A stretch of 57,717 bases of DNA, taken from assembly GCF_021026295.1 (NCBI RefSeq), contig NZ_JAJNDA010000026.1:1-57717 (forward strand), read 5' to 3'. Positions 8,684-17,026 of the stretch are shown here, piece by piece (position 1 is the stretch's first letter; each line of letters opens with the position of its first letter). The translations under genes and the position numbers were made by a program. The notes below the pieces were generated by a model, which had not been told where the DNA came from, did not search any database, and saw only the letters and a program-made list of their open reading frames with translations. The stretch comes from Actinomycetospora soli (GTDB taxonomy: Bacteria; Actinomycetota; Actinomycetes; Mycobacteriales; Pseudonocardiaceae).

Positions 8684-8738
8684 TTGCACACTTCACGACG
8701 GAGCCTCTACCGTCGGCTTTGCACACTTCGCACACTTC
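8684..8738. promoter_or_regulatory. Three GCACACTTC repeats upstream of the transfer operon
   Basis: TTGCACACTTC occurs at 8684-8694 and 8719-8729, and GCACACTTC occurs again directly adjoining at 8730-8738. The three copies lie in the same orientation in the gap between the divergent HTH gene and the start at 8761. They look like an operator array for a transfer regulator. Confidence 0.45.
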
Positions 8739-8760
8739 GAGCGGCGGGAGGCGGGCTTCG

Positions 8761-9588
8761 ATGGGCGAACCTGAGCACGACGTCGCCGAGGCGGCGGCCG
8801 CGGTGCGCGGCTGGGTCGACCTCGCGACGTGGACCGCGATCGGGCTGGGGCTGGTGTTCACGGCGGTGAACGTGCAGGCCTTCGCCGCGGCCGGCGCCCC
8901 GGTGGGATCGCCGGGCTGGGTGGTGGCGTGGCTGCTGGACCCGATGGTGTCGGTGCTGCTGCTGGCGGTGGTCCGCGCCGAGCAGCTGACTGCCCGCTGG
9001 CAGGTGCCGATGGGCTGGCAGGTGACCGCGGTGAAGTGGGCGGCGTTCGCCGCCACGTACGCGATGAACTCGTGGTCGGCGTGGCGGGACGGGGTCCCGT
9101 CGTCGGTGGTCCTGCACTCGGTGCCGCCGGTGTTCGTGCTGCTCGCGGCCGAGGTCGCCCCCGCCCTGCGGGAGCGGCTCACCGAGGCCGTCCGGGTCGC
9201 CGCCGCCTCCAGTTATGCCACCGATATGGAGACCTTCTCCGCGCCCGAGTCGGGCGAGAAGAAGTCGCCGCACAGCGAGCCCGTCGGCGCGCACCGGGCT
9301 GGCAGCTCGCTCGTGGCCCCGAGCGACATCCTGGCACCTCCCTCGCCGACCTCGGCGCCGTCTCCGAGCAGCGACGACCGCACCGACCCCGAGGGCGCCG
9401 ACGACGGTGCGCGGGCTGATGGCCGGGTGCGGGAGATCGCGGAGCTGCTCGCCGCGGGCTGCGAGGTCACCGGGGCGCAGGCCGCCGCGCTGCACCAGGT
9501 CTCGGCGCGCACCGGCCGCCGGCTGCTCGGCGCCGCCCGCGCCCACCTCGCCCAGCACCCACCCCGCCCCGCCCCGACCTGCACCTGA
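8761..9588 (+). CDS. Four-TM protein with C-terminal HTH-like helix (DUF2637/Spd-like)
   Basis: Start is ATG 8761, nine bases behind a GGGAGG Shine-Dalgarno. The 275-residue protein has four hydrophobic segments (roughly residues 17-38, 50-72, 83-103 and 112-132), with the order and spacing seen in DUF2637/spread-type membrane proteins of actinobacterial plasmids and ICEs. A Ser/Pro-rich linker leads to a C-terminal helical region (VREIAELLAAGCEVTGAQAA) resembling an HTH. It opens the transfer operon, so a role in intermycelial spread or pore assembly is plausible; the family match is from memory and moderate. Confidence 0.55.
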   Translation: MGEPEHDVAEAAAAVRGWVDLATWTAIGLGLVFTAVNVQAFAAAGAPVGSPGWVVAWLLDPMVSVLLLAVVRAEQLTARWQVPMGWQVTAVKWAAFAATYAMNSWSAWRDGVPSSVVLHSVPPVFVLLAAEVAPALRERLTEAVRVAAASSYATDMETFSAPESGEKKSPHSEPVGAHRAGSSLVAPSDILAPPSPTSAPSPSSDDRTDPEGADDGARADGRVREIAELLAAGCEVTGAQAAALHQVSARTGRRLLGAARAHLAQHPPRPAPTCT

Positions 9589-9619
9589 TCACCACCCGGC
9601 CCACCGCAAGAGGCAGCAC

Positions 9620-9784
9620 ATGACCCTCGACGACCACGGGCTCGACGAGCTCGGCGGGTTCGACCGGGCCCGGTTCGACGAGTCCATCGAGCTGGCCCGC
9701 ACCCAGCTCGCCTTCCCCCTGCCCGACCCCGAGCCCCACGCCGAGCTCGACCCCCGGATTGACGATGAGGAGCGGGAGCGATGA
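9620..9784 (+). CDS. Small acidic protein 1 of the transfer operon
   Basis: The 54-residue ORF starts at ATG 9620 and ends DDEERER. It is strongly acidic (many Asp/Glu) and has no hydrophobic segment. Its stop overlaps the ATG of the next gene (ATGA at 9781-9784). The last codons contain GAGGAGCGGGAG, which is also the Shine-Dalgarno sequence of the next gene. No homologue recognised. Confidence 0.5.
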   Translation: MTLDDHGLDELGGFDRARFDESIELARTQLAFPLPDPEPHAELDPRIDDEERER

Positions 9785-10134
9785 GCACCTGGCCAGACGA
9801 CACCCAGCTCGACGCCCTGCTCACCGCCGCGAGCCACACCCGCTCCCAGGCGCTGCGCTTCGACCCCGAAGCTGGCGGGTTCCGGGTGCTGACCGCCCAG
9901 GAGGACGCCGAGCTCGTCCGGGCGATCGCGCTGCCTCAGCAGCGCTACGAGCAGGACCGAGAGCACCTGCTCGACGAGCGCGAGCACGCCCGCCGCCTCG
10001 GCGACGCCGACGGGGTGGAGACCGCCGAGGCCCACCTCGAGGTCCTCGCCGCCGAGCACCGCGCCGCCCACCAGTTCACCGAACCCGAACCCGAACCCGG
10101 CCGGGACTTCGACGACGAGGAGCGAGAGCGATGA
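9781..10134 (+). CDS. Small acidic protein 2 of the transfer operon
   Basis: The 117-residue protein is largely helical and charged; residues about 45-95 could form a coiled coil (ELVRAIALPQQRYEQDREHL). It ends FDDEERER, nearly the same tail as the preceding gene. It overlaps both neighbours by four bases, so all members of this run should be made in linked amounts. Function unknown. Confidence 0.55.
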   Translation: MSTWPDDTQLDALLTAASHTRSQALRFDPEAGGFRVLTAQEDAELVRAIALPQQRYEQDREHLLDEREHARRLGDADGVETAEAHLEVLAAEHRAAHQFTEPEPEPGRDFDDEERER

Positions 10135-10340
10135 CCTTCGTGCCGCTGGTGACCGCCTGGGAGAACAGCCGCCAGGAACGGACCCCGATGCCCGGCCAGC
10201 AGCGGGTCGCGTCGGTCGAGTACGAGCACGGCACCTCCGAGCGCCCCGCCACCTTCCTGGAGTGGCTGCTCGACCTCGACCGCGAGCAGGACCTCGACGA
10301 CCCCGACCGCGACGACGAGGAACGGGAGGCCGGCGGATGA
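10131..10340 (+). CDS. Small acidic protein 3 of the transfer operon
   Basis: The ORF encodes 69 residues from ATG 10131. The N-terminal half is neutral (MTFVPLVTAWENSRQERTP) and the C-terminal half is rich in Asp/Arg/Glu, ending DRDDEEREAGG. The tail again encodes a purine-rich ribosome-binding site for the next gene, which overlaps by four bases. No family recognised. Confidence 0.5.
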   Translation: MTFVPLVTAWENSRQERTPMPGQQRVASVEYEHGTSERPATFLEWLLDLDREQDLDDPDRDDEEREAGG

Positions 10341-10570
10341 GCTACCTCGGGATGGACGTCAACCGGCAGTCGGGTCTGTCCGAGCGGGCCCGCGACGCGC
10401 TCACCCGGGAGCTGTTCGCCCGGTGGGAGGCCGCCGAGCCCGGCCGCCACCACTGCTTCATCGGCTCCGACGCCGAGATGGTCGCCGCCGTCGAACGACT
10501 CCGCCATCAGGACCGCCACGACCTCGACAGCGAGCAGCACCGCGACAACCAGGACCGGGAGAGGGGCTGA
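10337..10570 (+). CDS. Small protein 4 of the transfer operon
   Basis: The 77-residue product has a more ordered look than its neighbours: LSERARDALTRELFARWEAA is an amphipathic helix, and GRHHCFIGSDAEMVAAVERL could form a strand-helix unit. It ends in a charged tail with DRERG. It overlaps the preceding gene as ATGA, and the coupling ATPase starts two bases after its stop. Function unknown; the position suggests an accessory factor of the coupling protein. Confidence 0.5.
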   Translation: MSYLGMDVNRQSGLSERARDALTRELFARWEAAEPGRHHCFIGSDAEMVAAVERLRHQDRHDLDSEQHRDNQDRERG

Positions 10571-10572
10571 CC

Positions 10573-12651
10573 ATGTCCGTGACCACCCCACCCGAGGACG
10601 ACACCCGTCCCCGGGCTACACGGCGGCGGGCCGCGGTGCTGGCCGGGCGGGTGCGGTTCGCGGCCGCCCGCACGGGTCCGCGTGCCCGCCGCGGGGCGGT
10701 GCGGGCGGGTCACCTCGTGGTCGGGGTGCTCACCGCGGCCGCGGTCGCCGCGGTGTTGTCGATGCTGGTCGCGGGCCGGGCGTGGGCCTCGCACCCCCGC
10801 TGGTCGACCTGGGCCAGCTGGGTCGCGGACCGGCTGGGGCGCTGGCAGGTCCTCGCGACCACCGCGGTGCTCGGGCTGCTGGATGTGACCCTGTTCGACC
10901 CGTTCACCCTGCCCGGAGCCCTCGCCGCCGGCCCGGGGCTGGTGGTGTGGGGGACCCGGGCCGGTCGTCTGGTCTATCCGCACACCGTCCGCGGCCGCGT
11001 CCGCACCCGCTACGGGCTGACCGGGTGGGCGAATCACTGGGACCTGCACCGGCACGTCTCCGCGCACGCCGTCCGCGCCGTCGCCGCCACCATGCGACCC
11101 ACCCTCGCCACCGAGCTCCCCGACCCCGACGCCAACCCCGACGCCGAGGACATCGACGTCGGGCAGCGGCTCGCGGCCACCGCGTGGCGCCGGATGGCGG
11201 TCGAGCGGCTCCCGGTCGCCGAGTGCGGGACGTGGCTGGGCCGCAGCGCGGTGGGCCCGGTGTGGGGCTCGGACTGCTACGCCGCGCTGCGTGACGTCGT
11301 CGGGCTGGTCGCCCCGCCGCAGACCGCGAAGACCGCCCTGATGGGGCATCACGTGATCGACTTCCCCGGTGCGGTGTTCACCACCTCCACGAAGCCCGAC
11401 ATGTACGCCCACACCGCCGCCCTGCGAGCGAGGAAGGCCTGCTCGGGGCGGGTGGAGGTGTTCAACCCCGAAGGCCTCGGTGACGTCGACTCCACCCTGT
11501 CCTGGCCCCTGGTGCGGGGCTGCGCTCAGCCGTCGGTGGCGGCGGAGCGGGCGGGGGCGCTAGTGGGCGCCACGTCGGCGGCGGGTGGGGAGGACGGCAC
11601 GTTCTGGCTCGATAGCGCGGCGAAGGTGCTGCGGTGCCTGCTGCTGGCCGCCGACCTCGGCGGCCGGGACATGCGCGCCGTGCAGCTCTGGGTCGCCAGC
11701 CCCACCGAGGCGTGGGACGCGGTGCAGCTGCTGCGCCACCACCGCGCCGTGGTGCCGCACGGGTGGGCCGCCGACCTCGAGCAGATCCTCGCCACCGACG
11801 CCAAGCGCACCCGCGAGTCCATCTTGCTGACCTTGTCGCAGGCGGTGGCGTTCATGGCCGACCCCACCGTCGCCGCCGCCGTCTGCCCCGACGGAGAGGT
11901 GCCGACCTTCGACGTCGGCCGGTTCCTCGCCGACCGCGGCACCCTGTACCTGATCCTCTCCGAACGCCCCCACGCCTCGGTCGCGCCGCTGGCGGCGGCG
12001 TTCACCACCTACGTGTTCGAGGAAGCCAAGCGGCTCGCCGCCACCCGCGCGCACGGCCGGCTCGATACGCCGCTGGGGCTGGTCCTCGACGAAGCCGCGC
12101 TGACGACTCCGGTGCCGCTGGACCGGTGGGTCGCCGACGCCGGCGGCCGCGGCATCCACATCATCTGGTCCTGCCAGAGCCCGTCGCAGCTGGCGCAGCG
12201 GTGGGGCCACGACGGCGCCGACACCATCTGGAACGCCACCAACGCCAAACTCGTCTTCGGCGGCCTGTCCCTCGACAGTGACCTGGAGGCGATCTCACGG
12301 CTGTGCGGGGACTACCGCGACCAGGTCGACCGCGGCGACGGGCAACTCGGCTACGAACGGGTCCGGGTGCTGCCCGTCGACCGGTTGCGCACCCTGCCGC
12401 AGGTCCGCCGCGGCGACGGGCGGCTGGTCATGTTCGGGCTGCTCCTGCACCGCGCCACCCCCGCCACCATCACCCGGGTCACCCCGGTCTGGGAACGGTC
12501 GGACGTCCAGGCCGCCGGCGCCCCCGTGCCGGTCGCGCCGATCAACGAGGTCCTGCGCCCCGCCGACCCCGACCAACCCCAGCTCGACGATCCCTCCGCC
12601 GACCCCACCGACCTCGCCGGCCCTGACGACGACGGGGACGCCCGCGGGTGA
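10573..12651 (+). CDS. TraD/TraG-like type IV coupling ATPase
   Basis: This 692-residue protein has two N-terminal membrane helices (about 47-67 and 88-110) followed by a VirD4/TraG-type ATPase domain. The P-loop region near residue 246 reads LVAPPQTAKTAL, in which both glycines of the usual GxxxxGKT are alanine; the Walker B segment near 502 is LGLVLDEAAL. Further T4CP-like segments are TFWLDSAAKVLRCLL, STLSWPLV and IHIIWSCQSPSQLAQRWG. It would bring the relaxase-DNA complex to the membrane pore. Start is ATG 10573 after GAGAGGGG. The next gene overlaps by GTGA. Confidence 0.85.
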   Translation: MSVTTPPEDDTRPRATRRRAAVLAGRVRFAAARTGPRARRGAVRAGHLVVGVLTAAAVAAVLSMLVAGRAWASHPRWSTWASWVADRLGRWQVLATTAVLGLLDVTLFDPFTLPGALAAGPGLVVWGTRAGRLVYPHTVRGRVRTRYGLTGWANHWDLHRHVSAHAVRAVAATMRPTLATELPDPDANPDAEDIDVGQRLAATAWRRMAVERLPVAECGTWLGRSAVGPVWGSDCYAALRDVVGLVAPPQTAKTALMGHHVIDFPGAVFTTSTKPDMYAHTAALRARKACSGRVEVFNPEGLGDVDSTLSWPLVRGCAQPSVAAERAGALVGATSAAGGEDGTFWLDSAAKVLRCLLLAADLGGRDMRAVQLWVASPTEAWDAVQLLRHHRAVVPHGWAADLEQILATDAKRTRESILLTLSQAVAFMADPTVAAAVCPDGEVPTFDVGRFLADRGTLYLILSERPHASVAPLAAAFTTYVFEEAKRLAATRAHGRLDTPLGLVLDEAALTTPVPLDRWVADAGGRGIHIIWSCQSPSQLAQRWGHDGADTIWNATNAKLVFGGLSLDSDLEAISRLCGDYRDQVDRGDGQLGYERVRVLPVDRLRTLPQVRRGDGRLVMFGLLLHRATPATITRVTPVWERSDVQAAGAPVPVAPINEVLRPADPDQPQLDDPSADPTDLAGPDDDGDARG

Positions 12652-13364
12652 GCAGCGACCACACCGCAAGCGGCGGGGAGGGAGACCTGGCGGCCGAGCT
12701 CGCGGCCCTACGTCGCCGGGCCCGGGAGACCGACGCCATCGCCCGGGAGTCCGCCGCCGTGCTCTCCGAGCTCGCCCCCCACGTCCACGACCTCACCCAG
12801 GCCCAGGCCTCCGAGGCGGCCGACGGGAACGCGGGAACGGCTCAGCAGACCGGCATCGGGGACCAGGCGGGCGATGCGGCTCGTGCCGAGCTCGGGATGG
12901 CCGACGTGCCGCCAGCCCCATGGTGCTGGCCGTTGTTCGACGACGAGCAGGCCACCGCGGCGTGGGAGGCACTTGCCCGCTGGGTCGACCGGGTCCTGGT
13001 GCCCGGCTACGGCATCACCCGCGGCGAGCTCCCCGACTGCTGGCCCCACCACCCGCGGATGGTCAACGAACTGTCCTGGCTGCGCGCCGCCCACCTCGAC
13101 GCCCACACCCCGCGTGCGGCCGCGTCGCTAGCGGCGGACTGGCATCTGCGCGCCCTGCCCGGCGCCCTGGCCGCGGTGGCGGCCGCGGTCCCCCTCGAGC
13201 ACGGCGCTGGCAGCCGACGACGGCCGCTGTGCGGGCCGGGGCATCACCACAGCCGCACAGGGGTCCACGAGGACGAGACCCAGCAAGCCGCGGGCATGCT
13301 CGCGGACGCGGAGCACCGGCACCCGACTGCGGGACCTGCGATCGCCACGAGCGCCCCCGCGTGA
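12648..13364 (+). CDS. DUF4913-domain protein
   Basis: The 238-residue protein has an N-terminal coiled-coil-like part and a central domain with PWCWPLFDDEQATAAWEALA, WVDRVLVPGYG and LPDCWPHHPRMVNELSWL. This Trp-rich pattern with CW..HP..V.EL.WL matches DUF4913, a family found on actinobacterial conjugative elements next to coupling proteins. The C-terminus is low complexity. It starts with GTG overlapping the stop of the coupling ATPase, which supports a role in the same transfer complex. Molecular function is not established. Confidence 0.65.
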   Translation: MSSDHTASGGEGDLAAELAALRRRARETDAIARESAAVLSELAPHVHDLTQAQASEAADGNAGTAQQTGIGDQAGDAARAELGMADVPPAPWCWPLFDDEQATAAWEALARWVDRVLVPGYGITRGELPDCWPHHPRMVNELSWLRAAHLDAHTPRAAASLAADWHLRALPGALAAVAAAVPLEHGAGSRRRPLCGPGHHHSRTGVHEDETQQAAGMLADAEHRHPTAGPAIATSAPA

Positions 13365-13539
13365 CCGCCCGGGCCGCTGCGAGACGCACGCCGCAGGTCA
13401 GGGCGACCGGGGCAGTGACATTACGGCCGTGTGCGCGGCGGGAGCGGCGGCTCCTGCTCGGCATGCCGGGTCGCGGCGCCGGGTACGGGATCTCGAGCAG
13501 GGCCGGGGGCGGCCGAGGGGTACGGGGTGGGGGCGGTCC

Positions 13540-14337
13540 ATGGAGGACGGCATCGACTTCGACCGGCCGAACGCCGCCCGGATGTATGACTACCTGCTCG
13601 GCGGGGCGCACAACTTCGCCGCCGACCGCGAGCTTGCCGAGCGGGCCCTCGCCGGGTTCCCGACCCTGCGCTATCTCGCCCAGGCCAACCGCGGGTTCCT
13701 GCGCCGGGTGGTGACCTGGTGCCTCGCCCAGGGCATCACCCAGTTCCTCGACCTTGGCTCCGGGGTGCCGACCGTCGGCAACGTCCACGAGATCGCGCTG
13801 GCCCACACTCCCAACGCGCGGGTGGCCTACGTGGACTTCGAACCGGTCGCGGTCGCCCAGGCCACCGAGATCCTCGCCCAGCTCGACGCCCCCGACCGCG
13901 AGCAGGTCACCGTCACCCGGGCCGACCTGCGGCTACCCGAAACTGTGCTCGACGCTCCCGGGGTCGTCGGGCTGCTCGACTTCACTCGCCCGGTCGCCGT
14001 CCTCGCGGTCGCGGTGCTGCACTTCGTCGACGACGACCTGCCCGCGATCCTCGACGCCTACCGTGCCCGGCTCGCCCCGGGCAGCATCGTCGCGATCAGC
14101 CACGGCACCGACGACAGCGACGACCCCGCCGTCGCCGTCGCCGCCCGGGCGGTGGCCGAGGCCTACCGCGACAGCGCCACCCCGCTGATCCTGCGCGACC
14201 GGACCACGGTCGCGGGGCTGCTGCCCGGCCTGGACATCGTTCCGCCCGGCACCGTCGACGTCGTCGATTGGCCGCACCCCGACCCCGGCGCAGAGCGCTC
14301 CTCGGTCTACGCCAGCGTGGGCCGCGTTCCCGAGTAG
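13540..14337 (+). CDS. DUF574-type SAM-dependent methyltransferase
   Basis: The 265-residue protein begins with the segment FDRPNAARMYDYLLGGAHNF, the family signature, followed by the SAM-binding strand and loop ITQFLDLGSGVPTVGNVHE and by VAYVDFEPVAVAQATEIL. It belongs to the actinobacterial Methyltransf_19 (DUF574) family, whose substrates are mostly unknown. Start is ATG 13540. It is the last gene of the plus-strand transfer cluster. An IS630 element inserted 19 bp behind its stop codon. Confidence 0.85.
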   Translation: MEDGIDFDRPNAARMYDYLLGGAHNFAADRELAERALAGFPTLRYLAQANRGFLRRVVTWCLAQGITQFLDLGSGVPTVGNVHEIALAHTPNARVAYVDFEPVAVAQATEILAQLDAPDREQVTVTRADLRLPETVLDAPGVVGLLDFTRPVAVLAVAVLHFVDDDLPAILDAYRARLAPGSIVAISHGTDDSDDPAVAVAARAVAEAYRDSATPLILRDRTTVAGLLPGLDIVPPGTVDVVDWPHPDPGAERSSVYASVGRVPE

Positions 14338-14354
14338 ATGCCGCCGCGGTCTCG

Positions 14355-15449
14355 CTAGTGTCCTGAGTCGGAAGTTCGCCAGCGGCTGCAGTAGTGGGCG
14401 ATGCTGTCGAGGATTTCGTCGGCGGTCTTGGTCCAGACGTAGGGCTTGGGATCCTCGTTCCAATTCTTGATCCAGGCGCGGATGTCGGCGTTGAGGGCTG
14501 CGACCGAGCGGTGCGCGGAGCGTTGCAGCTTCTTGGTGGTCAGCTCGGCGAACCAGCGCTCGACGAGGTTGAGCCAGCTGGAACTGGTCGGAGTGAAGTG
14601 CACGACGAAGCGCGGGTGCGCGGCGAGCCAGCGCTTGATCGCCGGGGTCTTGTGGGTCGAGGCGTTGTCGAGCACGAGATGGACCTCGAGGTCGTCGGGG
14701 ACCTCGGCGTCGATCTTGCGCAGGAACTTGCCGAACTCGACCGCGCGGTGCCGTGAGTGCAGCGAGCCGATGACCTTGCCGGTGGCCAGGTCGAGCGCGG
14801 CATACAGGCTCGAAGTGCCGTGACGGACGTAGTCGTGGCTGGCCCGCTCCGGGGTGCCGGGCAGCATCGGGAACGTCGGCGCGGTCCGGTCGAGGGCCTG
14901 AACCTGCGTTTTCTCGTCCACGCAGAGCACCACCGCCCGCTCGGGTGGGTCGAGGTAGAGCCCGACGACATCGCGGACCTTCTCGGTGAACAGCGGATCC
15001 TTCGACAGCTTCCAGGTCTCGGCCTTGTGCGGGGCGAGCCCGAACGCCCGCCACACCCGCGACACCGTCGACTGCGACATCCCTAGATGGGCGGCCATCG
15101 ACCGGGTCGACCAGTGCGCGTCGGCCTTCGGGGCGTTCTCCAGGGTCTCGGTGATCAGCTTCTCCACCGCGGCGTCGTCGACGGTGCGCGGCCGGCCCGA
15201 GCGCGGCTCGTCGACCAGCCCGTCGAGACGGGCCTCGAGGAAACGCTTTCGCCAGCGGGCCACGGTGTTGCGGTGCTGCTCGAGCCGGGCGGCGATCTCG
15301 GTGTTCGAGCCGCCCTCAGCGGCGGCCAGCACGATCCGGCTGCGCATCGCCAACCCGGCCGCGCTGGTCCGCCGCCGAGCCCACGACTCCAACTGCTCAC
15401 GCTCGACATCGGAGAGCACGATCTCCACCGGCGCAGGTCCACGAGCCAT
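14355..15449 (-). CDS. IS630-family transposase
   Basis: A 364-residue DDE transposase with an N-terminal HTH part (GGSNTEIAARLEQHRNTVAR and WRKRFLEARLDGL) and a C-terminal catalytic domain: CVDEKTQVQALDR, HLVLDNASTHKT and PTSSSWLNLVERWFAEL carry the D, D and E. The stop codon TAG takes its TA from the target duplication, so translation ends exactly at the element border. Start is ATG 15449. The protein appears intact. Confidence 0.93.
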   Translation of the reverse strand: MARGPAPVEIVLSDVEREQLESWARRRTSAAGLAMRSRIVLAAAEGGSNTEIAARLEQHRNTVARWRKRFLEARLDGLVDEPRSGRPRTVDDAAVEKLITETLENAPKADAHWSTRSMAAHLGMSQSTVSRVWRAFGLAPHKAETWKLSKDPLFTEKVRDVVGLYLDPPERAVVLCVDEKTQVQALDRTAPTFPMLPGTPERASHDYVRHGTSSLYAALDLATGKVIGSLHSRHRAVEFGKFLRKIDAEVPDDLEVHLVLDNASTHKTPAIKRWLAAHPRFVVHFTPTSSSWLNLVERWFAELTTKKLQRSAHRSVAALNADIRAWIKNWNEDPKPYVWTKTADEILDSIAHYCSRWRTSDSGH

Positions 15450-15494
15450 GCACCCGAACCTAGCAACCGCTGGCGAACTTCCGACTCAGAACAC
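14358..15494 (-). mobile_element. IS630-family insertion sequence, complete
   Basis: The element is 1137 bp. Terminal inverted repeats of 28 bp lie at 14358-14385 and 15467-15494 and differ at a single position. TA dinucleotides flank both ends (14356-14357 and 15495-15496), the expected target duplication for IS630/Tc1 elements. The near-perfect ends suggest a recent insertion. Confidence 0.92.
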
Positions 15495-15496
15495 TA

Positions 15497-15836
15497 GAGC
15501 TGGCGCTGCAGTGCGGCCAGGAGGTTCCGCACCGCGCGGTGAGGGTGACGACGGTGTCAGTGCCGGCTCCGGCGCTGCTGCCGACGTCCAAGACCGAGAG
15601 GTCGTCGTCGTAGACGTTGAGCACCGCGCCGCCAGCGCTGCGGAGCTGCGCGGAGGCGGGAAACCTAGGGCGCCCGCGGCCGCTGCCCCGGCCGCGCTGG
15701 CAGGTGCGAGTCGAGGATCACCAGGCAACACCCAACGTCGTCGACTCACCGACGGTCGAAGGGGGTGATAAAGCGCGTTATCACCCCCTCTCCCCGCGGC
15801 CGTGCCTTCCCGGCGCTGTCGGGGGCCGGCCGTACC
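15497..15836. other. Intergenic stretch behind the IS630 element
   Basis: I see no convincing gene here on either strand. Frames that stay open are Ala/Arg/Ser-rich shadows. The recognisable item is the perfect dyad at 15760-15789. Confidence 0.5.
15760..15789. promoter_or_regulatory. Perfect 12-bp dyad containing GTGATA-N8-TATCAC
   Basis: The left arm AGGGGGTGATAA (15760-15771) and right arm TTATCACCCCCT (15778-15789) are exact inverted copies separated by six bases. The core GTGATA-N8-TATCAC (15765-15784) is shared with the site upstream of the tyrosine recombinase at 31625-31644. It ends 47 bp before the start at 15837 and could be an operator or a recombinase site. Confidence 0.6.
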
Positions 15837-16781
15837 GTGCGGGATGTGCATGACGTGCCCGCAGCCGAGACCCGGCTGCTGTCCGAGCGCGAGCAGGGCC
15901 GCGGACCGCGCGAGCGCGTCGAGCCGGTCCCGCGCGCCCTCGAGCCGCACCTGCGCAGCTGGCTGGCCGGCTTCCTGCACCCCCGCCTCGAGCGCCGAGT
16001 AGCGGCCCGGCTCGGCCTCGAGCTCACCCCGCGCGACCGCATCCCCTCCACGGTCGGCCCGCCCCGCGAGCTCGCCTGGCACCCGGCGCTGCAGGGCACG
16101 GTGCTGCTCGACGCGATCGACCTCGCCCTGCAGTGGGACGACGCCATGAACAACCAGCTCGGCCTGCCCCGCAGCCTCATGGTCGACGACGAGGGCGAGC
16201 CGCATCCGCAGTACCGCCGGCTCCATGAGCTCGGCGACCTTCACGAGCTGCTCGACGACGGCGGCTCCACCTACCGGGTATGGGCCCCGCCCGAGGAGGG
16301 CACGGCCAGACTCATCAGCCGGGTCGACCCCACCGTCCAGGCCAGCGCCGACCGGGCCGGCAGCGTCCCCACGCCAACCGCGGGCACACTGCTGCGCCAA
16401 GCCTGGTCGCAGGCCTATAGCCGCGACACCGATCCCGACGGCGCCTACCGCGACGCGGTCCGCGCCGTTGAGGTCGCGATCTCCACCGTCGTCTCCCCCA
16501 CCAACGACCGCCAGACCCTCGGCACCGCGATACGCGACCTACGCAGCGGGGCCCACAACTACGAGCTCGTACTCCTCGACAAGCCCGGCGCCGGGACCGT
16601 CGACCCGCTCGTCGGGCTGCTCGAGCGGCTCTGGGAAGGCCAGAAGTCCCGACACGGCGCCGGCCACGGCGCCCGCTCCTCGACGCTGCACGAGGCCCGG
16701 GCCGCGGTGCAGATCGCGGTCCTCGCGGTGCAGTGGCTGACCGACGGTGCCTTGCGCCGCCGCCCGCCGGAGACGTCATGA
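15837..16781 (+). CDS. Unknown protein with an Abi/HEPN-like helical C-terminus
   Basis: Start is GTG 15837, after the dyad; the frame is open to 15765, but that part encodes the dyad itself. The 314-residue protein has an N-terminal region with LDAIDLALQWDDAMNNQL and a C-terminal region with YRDAVRAVEVAISTVVSPTN, LLERLWEGQKSRHGAGHG and EARAAVQIAVLAVQWLTDG. The R/H-x-G-x-GHG element followed by a long helix is reminiscent of the abortive-infection C-terminal (HEPN-like) fold. The match is structural pattern only. No partner gene overlaps it; a defence role is inferred. Confidence 0.5.
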   Translation: MRDVHDVPAAETRLLSEREQGRGPRERVEPVPRALEPHLRSWLAGFLHPRLERRVAARLGLELTPRDRIPSTVGPPRELAWHPALQGTVLLDAIDLALQWDDAMNNQLGLPRSLMVDDEGEPHPQYRRLHELGDLHELLDDGGSTYRVWAPPEEGTARLISRVDPTVQASADRAGSVPTPTAGTLLRQAWSQAYSRDTDPDGAYRDAVRAVEVAISTVVSPTNDRQTLGTAIRDLRSGAHNYELVLLDKPGAGTVDPLVGLLERLWEGQKSRHGAGHGARSSTLHEARAAVQIAVLAVQWLTDGALRRRPPETS

Positions 16782-17026
16782 CCCCTCACCGAGGCTCGTC
16801 GCCGAACCCGGCGTCCATACCCCGCCGGGCGCCACCCTGCGCGACTCCGAGACTGCGCTGGCCACGCTGATGCCCGCGCCACCCCGCTACGACAACACGC
16901 GCGGCGGACTCGACCGCCACACCGCGACGCCCTCGCCGGCCACCTCAGCCAACTTTAGTAAAGCCGACACAGGTGGTCGTGGTAGAGAGACTCGGCCAGC
17001 GTGTGGCAGCTCGACGTAAAGCCTGC

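Noticed and set aside
12278..13714. Plus-strand open frame of 478 codons overlapping the coupling ATPase and DUF4913 genes
   Set aside because: Arg/Pro/Gly/Ser-rich shadow of two well-supported genes.
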